NCBI GenBank assembly: GCA_003254905.1
Contig: QANU01000247.1
Span: 688,591-752,590, forward strand
Origin: Nissolia schottii
Taxonomy: Eukaryota; Streptophyta; Magnoliopsida; Fabales; Fabaceae
DNA: 64,000 bases
Direction: 5' to 3'
A program made the translations under genes and the position numbers. Below the pieces are notes generated by a model. It worked only from the letters and a program-made list of their open reading frames with translations, was not told the origin of the DNA and did no database searches. Position 1 is the stretch's first letter. Each line of letters begins with the position of its first letter. This document shows, piece by piece, positions 11,990-23,265 of the stretch.

Positions 11990-12230
11990 TTCTCCAAAAA
12001 TTAACCAAGAATAACTAACAGAGTAATGCACAAGTCAAAGAGGAAGCAAAACTCACCGGAAGTTGGCGGATACGGTGGTGGTGGAAGCTCAGGGGCGGCT
12101 CGGTGGCGGCTCGGTGTACGGGGAGAGTGAGAGTGCGAGAGGGACAGAGAGAGTGAGATGTGGCGGAGAGAGATTTGGAGAGAAGTAGGAGATAGGAGTG
12201 TCTTCACGTCCCTGGTGCGGGGACTATATA
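11990..12230 (-). promoter_or_regulatory. Possible minus-strand 5' leader exon with splice donor, beside a TA-rich promoter-like run
   Basis: On the minus strand a TA-rich stretch (12299-12224) is followed by a CT-rich leader-like sequence (about 12200-12130). A GC-rich stretch comes next, ending in CCAACTTCCG|GTGAGTTTTG (about 12060-12045), which resembles a splice donor. This layout is typical of a plant first exon and fits the promoter end of a CACTA element reading leftward from the terminus at 13666. No downstream coding exon was recognised, so the call is tentative. Confidence 0.35.
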
Positions 12231-12241
12231 TATATACATAC

Positions 12242-12299
<58 letters not shown>
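12224..12299. repeat. TA/CA microsatellite
   Basis: The stretch is a compound dinucleotide run: TA repeats, then (CA)n, then a longer (TA)n block. It gives spurious tyrosine/isoleucine open frames on the minus strand. Confidence 0.95.
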
Positions 12300-12300
<1 letters not shown>

Positions 12301-13666
12301 TTACCGTCGGCCTAAATCGACGGTAATGGCAACTTAATAACTTAGCCGTTGGGGATGCGTTGATTCGTATCCCGAGAAGATTATCGTTAGTGGGGCACAA
12401 TTTTCGACGGTAAAGGACATTAAATGGCAAACCTTTTGCTGATGCGGCGGTTCGTATTTCGAAACCGTTACCAGCGGCGGTTCGTATTTCGAAACCGTTA
12501 CCGTCGGCATTAACCGCCATTAACTGGTCAGTGGATATACCGTCGGTTATAGCCGCCGGTAACTTTAACGGAATTTGAATTGTGAAACGCAAATTACCGT
12601 CGGCTATATTCGACGGTAACTGTCACCCTTAGGGTTACGGTATTTACCTTCTGCTTGTGGTTATCCGATGGTAATGTAGGGTTTAGGGTTTTTTCCATCT
12701 GAATTGTCTGACGGTAATATGTATCCCACGGTAACATCAAATTAATTTTTGCCTAAGCTGGCGACACTTTAATTGAGCGATTAATAAAGACAAAGTCCAA
12801 GATGGTGGTAGTCAGCTTGGGGAAATAATAACATTACGACCCCCAACCTGATTACCACCACCTTGGACTTTGTCTTTATCACTCTCCCAATTAACGTGAC
12901 GTCAGCCTGCTCGACAAAAATTAAATGAATAACACATTGAGCAATTAATGAAGACAAGGTCCAGGACAATGGTAGTCAGCTTGGTGGTAGTCAACTTGAG
13001 ACCCACCATATGATGGGACAAATCATCATTATTCCCCCAAATGCATTACTACCACTATCTTGGAATTATTTTGTCTCTATTCGATGGCTCAATTTACGCA
13101 ACGCCAGCCGCCTCACACGACGGAGAAGTATGGGAGGATGGGGGAGGATATGCTGCATTTGTGGAGGGTGGGGGAAGGGGATTTTATAGCTTTCTGTGAA
13201 GACGTTACCATCGGCTAAAATCGACGGTAACCAGGCGTCAACACCATTAATGGATATATTGAACGTTATGGAAAACGTGCGATGAATATTTTCGAGAAAC
13301 CTAAACCGACGGTAACCATTAATGGATACATTGAACGTTATGGAAAATGTGCAATTAAGATTTCCGAGACACCTACCATCGGTTTTAGTCGGCGGTAAGA
13401 AAGAAAATTTATGGCGGTTTGTTGGAAATAAATGTGCCTTTTCCAATGCATTACCATTGGTTGTGAGCGACGGTAATTTGTTTTACCATTGGTACTACTG
13501 TTGATAAATATCACCCACGATAATCGGCTCATAGACTCTCGGTTTTCCTTCGTTGACCCATTTTCCGTCGGGTTTGTAGATTTTGCCGACGATATTACAG
13601 TCGGTCTTGTACCGACGGTAGACCAACTGTAATTTGCAGACGGTAATAGTCTGTTTTCTTGTAGTG
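12300..13666 (-). mobile_element. End of a second CACTA element with ACCGTCGG subterminal repeats
   Basis: The stretch ends TTTTCTTGTAGTG (13654-13666), the reverse complement of the canonical CACTA terminus CACTACAAGAAAA. It contains at least a dozen copies of ACCGTCGG or CGACGGTA, many as inverted pairs (for example 12302-12326, 12597-12619, 13203-13231, 13603-13619). This motif differs from the CAACGA motif at 1965-3116, and the 3-bp flanks do not match (TAG against AAT), so I treat it as a separate element. The promoter-like leftward exon at about 12.0-12.2 kb fits this being its 5' end on the minus strand. Confidence 0.6.
12784..12879. repeat. Long near-perfect hairpin, arms about 39 bp
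   Basis: The left arm starts ATAAAGACAAAGTCCAAG and the right arm ends CTTGGACTTTGTCTTTAT. The complementarity continues inward through GGTGGTAGTCAGCTTGGGG and CCCCCAACCTGATTACCACC with few mismatches, leaving a loop of about 18 bases. A related, more diverged inverted pair lies at about 12945-13075. They sit inside the second CACTA end. Confidence 0.75.
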
Positions 13667-13669
13667 AAT

Positions 13670-15900
13670 ATGCTGAGAGGAAGAAGTAATTTTTATATTA
13701 TTATTATATTAGTTTATTATTTTATAGTTTGTTAAAAGGGAGGAAAATAATTTTAGGTGGGAAACAAGTTTAAGCAGGAGATGACATGCGTCCATGACTC
13801 TTCTTTTCTTATACAGTAATAGAAGGCCATGGTTATTGAGTTAAAAAAATAATGATATTGCAATCACTAATATTAAATGCAAGTATATTTCTAAAAAGTT
13901 AATTATCATAATATAATAAATATTGAGTATATAAAAAAAAGTTCTTTTCGAAAATTTGTTTTATAAAATTGAAAAGTTAAAGAAATAATATGATATAGTT
14001 TCTTTTTTTTTTAATTTAAAAAATGAGTAAATTACATTTCCTTGGCTTGAGAGATGCTCTTATTACAAAATTAATTGTAGTAAAATCAATTTTATTAAGA
14101 ATCACTTTTGCGAAAAAGAGGAATCAAACAAACCCATAGTGCATGACACCCATAGTGAGAGATGAAATTATTCTGTAGCAAAAATATCTATTAAGAAATA
14201 TGATTATATTTTGTGTAAAATAAAATGAATTAGAGAATATGAAAATAAAAATAAATAAAGGTTTGATGCATTTTATTATATTATTTTATTATTAGCACAA
14301 ATTAAGATATGTTGATTGAGAAAGGAGTAATTTTGGAAGGAAGTGTATTTGATGAGAAAGTGACATGTGTATATGTGAGGAATAAAATATGTTGAGAGGA
14401 ATAAGTAATTTTTATATATTGTTATTTTTTTTAGTTTATAGTGTGTTAAAATGGAGGGAAATAACTTTAGGAGGGAAACATGTCTAAAGAGGAGATGACA
14501 TGTGTCCATTTAGAGACCTCTAATTCTTATATAGTAATAGAAGTAATTTTTTAGGGAAATTTATTTGATGAAAAAGTGACGTGTATATGTGAGGGATAAA
14601 ATATGTTGAGAGGAGAAGTAATTTTTATATTATTATTATATTAGTGTATTAGTTTATAGTGTGTTAAAAGGGAGGGAAATAACTTTAGGAGGTATACGTG
14701 TTTAAGGAGATGATATGTGTCCATTAGGGACCTCCTTTTCTTATATAGTAATAGAAGACCATGGTTATTAAGTTAAAAAATAATAATTAATAGCATTGCA
14801 ATTACTAACTAATATTAAATGCAAGTATATTTTTCAAAATTTAATGATCATAAAATAATAAATATTGAGTTTATAAAAAAATAATTCATTTGAAAATTTG
14901 TTTTATAAAATTAAAAAGTTAAAGAAATAATATTATATAATTTGTTTCTTATTATTTAAAAAATGAGTAAATTACACTTCCCTGATTTGAGAGATGCTCT
15001 TATTACAAAATTAGTTATAGTAAAATCAATTTTATTAAGAATCAATTTTGCCAAAAAAGGAAACCCAACAAACTTGTAGTGCATGACACTCGTAGTGAGA
15101 GATGAAAATATTGTGTAATAAAAATGTCTCTTAAGAAATATGATTAAATTTTACGTAGAAAAAGTGAATTAGTAATATGAAAATAAAAATAAATGAAGAT
15201 ATGGTGCATTTTATTATATTATTTTATTATTAGCACAAATTAAGATATGTTGAGAGAGAGAAGTAATTTTGGAGGGAAATGTATTTGATGAGAACGTGAT
15301 ATCAGTATCTGTGAGGGATAAAATATGAGGGGAAGAAGTAATATTTATATTATTATTATATTAGTTTATTATTTTATAGTGTGTTAAAAGAGAGGGAAAT
15401 AATTTTAGGAGGAAAGCATGTTTAAAGAAGAAATGACATGTGTCCATTAGGGACCTTCTCTTGTTTGTAATAGAAGCCTGTGGATATTAAGTTAAAAAAA
15501 AACTAATAGCATTGCAATCACTAATATTAAATGCAAGAATATTTTTAAAATTTTAATTATCATACTATAATAAATATTTCATTTATAAAAAAAATTCATT
15601 CGAAAATTTGTTTTATAAAATTAAAAAGTTAAAGAAATAATATCATATAGTTTCTTTCTTATTATTTAATAAATGAGTAAATTACATTTCCTGAGAGATG
15701 CTCTTAGCTAAAAATTAGTTATAGTAAAATTAATTTTACTAAGAATCATTTTTGCAAAAACAAGACCAAACAAACCTATAGTGCATGACCCCGTAGTGAG
15801 AGATAAAAATATTGTGCAATTAAAATATCTCTTAAGAAACATGATTATATTTTACTTAAAATAAAATGAATTATAGAAGATGAAAAAAAATAAAATTGGT
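13670..15900. repeat. AT-rich tandem repeat, unit about 720 bp, about three copies
   Basis: The landmark AAGTAATTTTTATATTATTA recurs near 13684, 14404 (variant), 14615 and 15339. Each time a similar order follows: GGGAGGAAAATAA, GATGACATG(T/C)GTCCAT, ATTAAATGCAAGTATATTT, GAGATGCTCTTATTACAAAA, GTGCATGACAC. Spacings are about 719, 212 and 724 bp, so there are about three full copies and one truncated one. There is no coding potential. The unit could be a tandemly duplicated non-autonomous element; no clear ends were found. Confidence 0.75.
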
Positions 15901-15904
15901 GCAA

Positions 15905-16833
15905 ATGACATAATAAATAGGCTGGGCAGCTATTGACAAATGAACATTCCCTACTCTACAAGGTCTTCAAAGGAAAGTATTTTAATTAGGGGTCTTTCCT
16001 CAGTGCTTCCTTGGGGCATAACCCATCCTGGGCTTGGAGAAATATGCTAGAAGGTAGAAAAGTGCTTGAGAAAGGTGCAAAATGGGTTGTCAGATGAGGT
16101 GACCAAATTTTTATCAGGACAAATCCGTGGCTTTACTAGGCTTACCCCCATACAACTCCCCCAAACTCTTGACCGAATCATAACCTCCAAATGGCGAGCT
16201 AGCTTGTTTCATTAGAAACTCTGGGAGTCTATTTAGTCTCTAAAAGTGCCTCCCGAAATTTGGACTTTCATGTGGAAATTAGCTCATGAAGGAGTAGCTA
16301 TTAAACAAAGACTAAAGAAGGAGCGCATTCCCCACATATGTGACATGTGATGTGCCCCTATTGTCAGAATTGCGCGGAATCTGTCACCCACTGCATTATA
16401 TTGTGCCCTCACAGTAAGGAAGTTTGGTCCGGTTTAGACTATCGACATCCTTCCACTCTTTTGGATAATAACCATTTTCGGTGATGGTGGTGCGACTTGG
16501 TGGAAGCTCAACATGTTACTTTGTTATCACAACCACCTTTAGAGATTATTTCTTTTACTATCTGGCAAATTTTGCTTGCTAGGAACTCCAAGGTATTTGA
16601 AGATAAGTTGCCTACTCCGTAGGAGATAGTCTCTAATATCATTCTTTTGGCCAATGAGTACAAACGGCGCAACATGATTTTGTCTCCCCTTTAGTATCTT
16701 TGTTTTTGGTTGTTGGGTTTCGTTTAGCACCTTTGGGATTCCCACTCTTTATTTTGCTTGGTCCTAAAGACCATCCTCTTGTAATGACTTGTTCTTTATA
16801 ATGAATACATACCTAACCTTTGGTAAAAAAAAA
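15905..16833 (+). pseudogene. 3' fragment of an L1-type LINE (reverse transcriptase tail and zf-RVT), broken
   Basis: Translated segments include RKVLEKGAKWVVR, then LKVPPEIWTFMWKLAHEGVA, LKKERIPHIC and, after a frame change, CAESVTHCIILCPHSKEVW. These match the C-terminal reverse-transcriptase region and the zinc-binding zf-RVT domain (PF13966), with its conserved Trp, Cys and His spacing, of plant LINEs. In-frame stops and a frameshift are present. The fragment ends in CCTTTGGTAAAAAAAAA, a LINE-like 3' end with A tail, which fits a 5'-truncated insertion. Confidence 0.75.
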
Positions 16834-16840
16834 CTAAAAT

Positions 16841-17688
16841 ACGTGTCACTGTAGTGCCACTATTTAAGATTACAACGAGAGTAGGTCCCATAGTAAATAT
16901 AAAATTCAATTTAAAAATGTATCATTAGTCAAGTCTCTATCTCTTTCACCATTTTGTAACAACTGCAACAAAAGTTTATAACCTTATTTAATCAAGTTTA
17001 TGACGAAAAAGTACATTTTTAAGAAAATGTGTGCAAATGAAGTAGGAGAGAGAATGTGTGTCATCAATCAAATCATCTTCTCTCTTCTGTTACACTCACG
17101 TTTTCTTATAAACATTCTTTTTGGTTACAAACTATTATCATGAGTTACAAACTGATGTCACGCTCTCTCTTCTGCCACACTTGCTTATTTTTTCGCAAAT
17201 ATACTTTTTGGTTACAAACTTGATTGGACAAAATTATAAACTTTTCTTACTTTTGTTACAAACTATTATTATGAGTTACAAACTAAAGTCACCATCTCTT
17301 TTCTACTCTACTCACATGCATTCCCATAAAATGCACTTTTTGATTACAAGCTTGATTGAACAAGGTTATAAACTTTTGCTGCTAACATTACAAACTATTT
17401 TTCATGAGTTACAAACTTTATTCAATCTAATGTCACACTTTCTCTCTTCAGCTCCACTGACAACATACTCTTTCTCTCTTTTGCTCCACGTGCAATTATT
17501 TTTATACAAATGTATTTTTTTCGTTATAAACTTGATTCAACAAGGTTACAAACCTTTGTTGCTATCATTACAAACTGGTGAAAGAGAGACAGGGGCTTGA
17601 CTGATGAGACAATTTCAAATCAAATTTTATATTTATTATGTGACTCACACTAATTTTATTCTTATACGGTGGCACTATGATGACACAT
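16841..17688. mobile_element. Foldback-type element with terminal inverted repeats of about 200 bp
   Basis: The left end ACGTGTCACTGTAGTGCCAC pairs with the right end, whose reverse complement is ATGTGTCATCATAGTGCCAC. The similarity continues inward over some 200 bp, for example AATATAAAATTCAATTT with AATATAAAATTTGATTT, and AGTCAAGTCTCTATCTC with AGTCAAGCCCCTGTCTC. The centre (17120-17600) holds tandem units around GGTTACAAACTTGATT and ATGAGTTACAAACT, spaced about 80-180 bp. The 159-codon open frame there is a by-product of these repeats. It lies just after the LINE A tail. The superfamily is unknown; MULE-like is possible. Confidence 0.65.
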
Positions 17689-18187
17689 ATTACTATTGTC
17701 CAAATAACTTTACTGATTAAAACCTTATGGTCATCATGATTCATCGTCCTCATTTACCTTATGCTCCATAAATTTTACTTAATCTTTGTATTTAACTATA
17801 TTTTTATTAAAATACATTTTCTTAAAATTTCAATAACTAATCATTCATTTAATAAAATGAATGATAAATAATTATCTCTTTATCTTTTATTATTAGCATG
17901 TTATAAACATTGAGAATGATAAAATGATTTAACTAAACTATAGGTTGATTATTATAAATGGTCATTCAAATGAAATAAATTGTTTGAACAACTATGTATA
18001 ACATTATACACTGTTAGTACATCAAAATTAAACTCATAATAAAATTAGACTTTTGGTGCATTAATCACAAAACTCTACTAATATATTATTTTTAAAAATA
18101 ATAAATAAAAAAGGTAGAAGGAATGGAAAGAGTCAAGTTATACTACCCCATCTTAGTATTACTCACGGTTTACTCTAAGATAATGCA
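17689..18187. other. AT-rich spacer, nothing recognised
   Basis: Low-complexity AT-rich DNA with no open frame of note, no motif repeat and no obvious element ends. Confidence 0.6.
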
Positions 18188-18485
18188 TAGGGTAAAATTC
18201 TTTTTTGATCTCTTAGTTATATCTAAATTATTACTTTGATACCATATTTTTTAAAATGCTTAATTTGACAAAATGATTATTTGAGGATAATTAAGATATC
18301 AAAACATTGTTTTAATCATATTTAAACATTGATATTATCCACATTTAAAAAGTGTGGTTAAATGTAAAAAAGACTAAAGTGACCATTTTTAAAAAAATAA
18401 ATGATCAAATTAAACGTTTTAAACAATATGAAACCAAAATGATTATATGAGAATAATTAAGATGTCAAAACATTGTTTTACCCTA
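18188..18485. mobile_element. MITE immediately upstream of the formin gene, about 300 bp
   Basis: The left end reads TAGGGTAAAATTCTTTTTTG and the reverse complement of the right end reads TAGGGTAAAACAATGTTTTG. Pairing continues as GATCTCTTAGTTAT against GACATCTTAATTAT. Inside, the sequence ATAATTAAGATATCAAAACA recurs in the same orientation as ATAATTAAGATGTCAAAACA near the right end, so part of the terminus is duplicated. The target duplication is unclear. It lies about 400 bp before the formin ATG and may form part of its upstream region. Confidence 0.6.
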
Positions 18486-18892
18486 ATATCGATATATTAT
18501 TACTATTTGCCCCCCACACTATAAGAAATGAAAATCACGTGACAATTGAATTTAAGAATGCCATAAATAAAATGACGTGTGAACCAAAGGAAAAAAGAAA
18601 AGGAATAGAAATATATATCCAGAAAGCTAAAAATTATATTTTTATTTTTAAAATAATATTTGTTTATGAAAGCCAATCTAAACGCACAATGCTGCGAGGA
18701 AAGCTGCTCCAGTTCAGCATTCAGATCTTAGACAGCCGAAAGAAGAAGTTTCCTCCCTCGTCTTTATTTATTTTTATCCATCTTTATTTTATTCTACCTA
18801 GTATCGAGCTAAGGAATTTGCGGGAACAAAATCGAGTGATGTATTGGGAGAAGAAACAAAAGGGGGATAAGCGAAGCGCAGAAAAATTCACC

Positions 18893-21800
18893 ATGAAAAC
18901 TCATCAGTGGACCTTCTTTTTCATCTTATCATTGGGGTATTGGTCCATCTTCACCCCACTCCCCACGGTAAAAGCGCTCAGTGAATTCTCATCATCCAAC
19001 ACAAGAAGAATCCTGCACCAGCCGCTCTTCCCGGTGCCCACCGCGCCCGCTCTACCGCCCCCGCCGCCGCCTGACATCCCTGCCTCTCCCGACATTCCCT
19101 TCTTCAACGAGAACCCGCCATGGCCACCGCCCCCGAATCCGAACCAGCAGCCGGCGGCGGCGGCAACCACCACATACGGCCAAATGGCCAGCCCAACGGC
19201 AACGCAACCGGCGAAGCCGATGAAGACGGTGGCAGTTGCGGTCTCGGTCGGAACCGTGACGCTGGGAATGCTCTGTGCGCTCGCGTTCTTCTTGTACAAG
19301 CACACGGCGAGGCAACCGGTGAAGACGACGCAGAAGCTGGTTGCCGCCGGTTCCCGGAGAGCCCCCCACGAATCCACGGCGGCGGCTGCGGCGGCGCCAC
19401 CTCCATCGAGCATGATCTACATTGGGACTGTGGATCCCAGCAGAGCGTCGGCGAGCGAACCGAGCGAGGACAGTGGCGCGAACCGTTCGCGTTATAAGAT
19501 GCTCCATTCGATGAAGGTTTCGGAGAGGTACCGGCCGAGCCCGGAGTTGCAGCCATTGCCGCCGCTCAGCAAGACTGTCGTCGACGGCAGCCACCCGCCT
19601 CCGGCGGCCTCGTCGTCATCCGAGGACGACGGCGACGAGGAGAGCCGCGGCACGGCGTTTCACACACCTCAGGGCTCATCCCTCAGCCTCGACGACGGCC
19701 ACCACACTCCGATTTCGCGCCACAGTAACTTGTCCAACGGTGGTTCCGCGGCGGCGCCGCAGGTTCCTTTCTCGAAGAGAACCTCGCCGAAATCTCGGCG
19801 CTTGGCTTCGTCGCCAGATGCCAGGCTCGCCATCCTACCAGCTACAAAGCACAATCCACCGCCACCATCGCCGCCGCAAGAAGCCACATCCGGTCCCTCC
19901 AGACGGCCGAGATTCTCGGCGCCTCCTCCACCACCGAATTTGACGCACATTCATTCCAACTTTTCCAGCAATTCAGTTAATCCTCCGCCACCTCCTCCAC
20001 CACCACCGCCGCCGCCTCCAATTATTAGCGCAATCTCGTCGTCCTCCGTTACAAGGAAGCAGCAACGGCCTCGGTCTCCGAGTCAGGCCGCAAAAGCCTC
20101 CGCCGCAAAAGCCTCAGAGGAAGCCAACGCCTCTTCTTCTCCCGAGAGGGTTGGAGGTGATGACGTGGAGGAAGGGAGACCAAAGTTGAAGGCTCTGCAT
20201 TGGGACAAAGTGCGCGCCACCTCTGACCGTGCCACTGTGTGGGACCAGTTGAAGTCAAGCTCGTTTCAGTAAGTGAATGAAAGTAGTTGTCACAAGGGGA
20301 AGCTCCTCATGTTTCATGTTTTTTAATTCTGTCTTTGTAGGTTAAATGAGGGCATGATGGAGTCCCTGTTTGGGTGCGGCGCCGCCAGTTCCGCGCCTAA
20401 AGAGACCCTTACGAGGAAACCAGTTCCTCCCCCTGTTGAGCTGGAGAACAGGGTGTTGGACCCAAAGAAGTCACAGAACATAGCAATACTGCTAAGGGCG
20501 CTCAATGTGACCAGAGATGAGGTATCTGAGGCTCTTTTAGATGGTAAGTTTGTTCGTTCATTCGTTCCTTTTGCCATTTTTGCATAAACGAGTCAGATAG
20601 GAAAAAATATTATTGGTAATGTTACTCATGTTTTCCAATTGGGCGTATATTTTTTTACCCATAGCAGTTTATGCCAACAAATTAGGCATGAAAAACCGTT
20701 TATGAACAGTCAAGTATGATATAACTAAACAGCACGGTGGAAATTTAGGTAGGAAGGTCGTGCGAACTTTAAAATGATATATATGATCAAATCAAGCTCA
20801 TTAAAACATAGCGCGGTCTGGTCATTATTACAAGTATTGAAGAAATGACGAAGCATCTACCATGGCGTGTCCTTTTTCGCAAGGAATAAATGTTATTAAA
20901 CTTTATGCTACTTTTGCCATCATTACTGTGGAACATTCCTCCTCATTCTAGTTTTAATATCTTCTATTGATTTAGTATACCATTTTCCATTTTAATCTCT
21001 CTCTTGCTTCCGTGTCATTGTTCCGCTATCCTTTCTAATCTTTCTGCAAATTGGCCATGTAACTTACATAATAACAGATGTACTAATATCTAATTCCTTG
21101 GTGGCTGGTATCAACTGGGGATAAACAACTAACTCTTCCTTACAGTTTTGCCTATGGCTAACATGGGTTTAATTAGTCAGCCATGATTCAAAGAAAAACT
21201 TTTGAGTGAATTGATGTGAAAATTCTCAATGGTATGGATGTTTACCATCTAGTAATTGATCTTCTAATGGAGGAGCCCATTCTATTTAACTTTCAAGTTC
21301 CAATTACTTTAATGAATTAAGGAATAGGTTATTATAAACTATGTGAAATATCTCAAGATGGGTTTTACATCAGCTACTATCTTAACTTGAGCCAAATTGC
21401 ATATCTACAACCAGCATTTTTCACCTTGCAAGCATCATGGAATGGTGGTTTTGTGATTGTTTTTCTTGGACGAAACAGGGAATCCTGAAGGTTTGGGCGC
21501 TGAGCTGTTGGAAACCCTTGTAAAGATGGCTCCAACTAAGGAGGAAGAGATTAAGCTTAAAAACTACGACGGCGACCTCTCGAAACTTGGGTCTGCAGAA
21601 AGATTCCTTCGAACTGTGCTTGACATACCTTTCGCCTTCAAAAGAGTTGAAGCTATGCTGTACAGAGCTAATTTTGACGCGGAAGTTAACTACCTAAGGA
21701 AGTCTTTTCAAACCTTGGAGGTGCGGCTAGCTTATATCGATCTCTTGATAGCTTTGATTTCTTGCTTTGAATTCCATTTTGTTCTGTCTCCGCAGAAACT

Positions 21801-22625
21801 AACAAGCCAGCTGTTAATACTTGTCAGGCAGCAAGCGAGGAATTAAAGAACAGCCGGTTATTCCTTAAGCTCCTCGAAGCTGTTCTCAAGACAGGAAACA
21901 GAATGAACGTTGGCACCTATCGCGGCGATGCTACGGCTTTCAAGCTAGACACGCTTCTAAAGCTTGTGGATATAAAGGGAACAGACGGAAAGACCACATT
22001 GCTCCACTTTGTCGTCCAAGAAATCATAAGATCTGAAGGTCCGGGTGGTGAGTCGTCGAATGAGAATGTTCAGACCCAAACGAGTTCCCAATTCAATGAG
22101 GACGAGTTCAGAAAGAAAGGATTGCAAGTTGTGGCTGGACTGAGTAGAGACCTTGGTAATGTCAAGAAAGCCGCGGGAATGGACTCGGATGTCTTAAGCA
22201 GCTACGTCACGAAGCTTGAAATTGGGCTTGACAAAGTGAGGTTGGTTTTGCAGTATGAGAAGCCAGGTACGCAAGGGAATTTCTTCGACTCGACGAAGCT
22301 GTTCCTGAAAGAAGCCGAGGAGAAAATTGTCAGGATTATGGCTGATGAGAGAAGGGCATTGTTCCTTGTGAGAGAAGTCACAGTGTACTTTCACGGGGAT
22401 ACAGCAAAGGAAGAGGCGCACCCTTTCAGAATTTTCATGATAGTAAGAGACTTTCTGAATATTTTGGATCAGGTTTGCAAAGAAGTGGGAAGGATGCAGG
22501 ATAGAACCGTGATTGGTTCGGCGAGATCGTTCAGGATAGCCGCAAGTGCGTCGTTGCCTGTTCTCAGCAGGTACCGTGCAAGGCAAGATACAACAAGTTC
22601 AGATGAGGAAAGCTCATCCCCCTAG
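18893..22625 (+). CDS. Group I (class I) formin-like protein, four exons, 872 aa
   Basis: Exons are 18893-20268, 20341-20543, 21479-21720 and 21828-22625, all with GT-AG junctions in frame, ending in TAG. Group I plant formins are membrane-anchored actin nucleators at the plasma membrane and cell wall interface. The chosen ATG gives a signal peptide ([17 protein letters not shown]...), followed by [10 protein letters not shown], a motif shared with Arabidopsis group I formins, and a Pro-rich extracellular part. A single membrane segment lies at about residues 112-135 ([20 protein letters not shown]). FH1 has a run of 13 prolines at about 365-378. FH2 starts at LKALHWDK (432-439) and contains GNRMN (about 630-634). 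An in-frame ATG 54 bases upstream and an open frame back to 18473 exist, but the signal peptide and the better context favour 18893. The first exon is much more GC-rich than its surroundings. Which Arabidopsis FH gene is the orthologue is not decided. Confidence 0.93.
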
Positions 22626-23265
22626 TGTTTGTGATTTGTGAATACCGAAGCGATATTTATCTTCAACTCGAACACATGCCATATTTAATATAGGTTTTAT
22701 AAGATCAGATATCCCACACATTTTCATATTATAGAACATTTTTATGTTGTATGTATTCTTTGAATCAATTATTAATAATAAATAGCAGCTTTGCATCAAT
22801 TCCTTTATGCATTGTCACTCCTTTTGTTCACCACTAATAGCTAGCGCCATTTTATTTTTCTGATCTTTTGATACCTATGCTATTTGACATTATTAACACC
22901 CAGAAGAAAGTATAACATGGAATCGAACACTACACTATACAAATAGGCTACAATATTTGAAGGTATACTTGTACAGTCATCTTCAATCTAATGATGCTAA
23001 AAAAAACCAGTTGAAAAAGCAGTCATCTTCAATTCAATTTTCTATTTTTCTTTTATCTATTTTTCACTACTGGCCTTGAAAATAAAACAATGTATTAAAA
23101 TTAAATGGCTAAAACGTGATTTTGTAGTCACTTATAGTTGACCCCAAGTGCTACACAACTCCATTGTTCAATTTTTCTACTCAACTTCCAATTCTAGCCC
23201 AAGAAAGCAGTTAGTGAATGTACATCTTAAACTTGTGTGTGAAAACTGATATCCATTCACATGTT
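22626..23265. other. Convergent intergenic region between formin and Ca2+-ATPase
   Basis: The two genes run toward each other, so this holds both 3' untranslated regions. AT-rich stretches near 22766-22790 (AATTATTAATAATAAATAGC) could serve as polyadenylation signals for the formin. No other gene is seen. Confidence 0.6.

Noticed and set aside
17121..17600. 159-codon open frame
   Set aside because: It consists of translated TTACAAACTT repeats in the core of a foldback element.
19052..19594. Antisense and alternate-frame open frames across formin exon 1 (up to 180 codons)
   Set aside because: They arise from the GC-rich, proline-rich codons of the formin; no domain, and fully overlapped by a well-supported gene.
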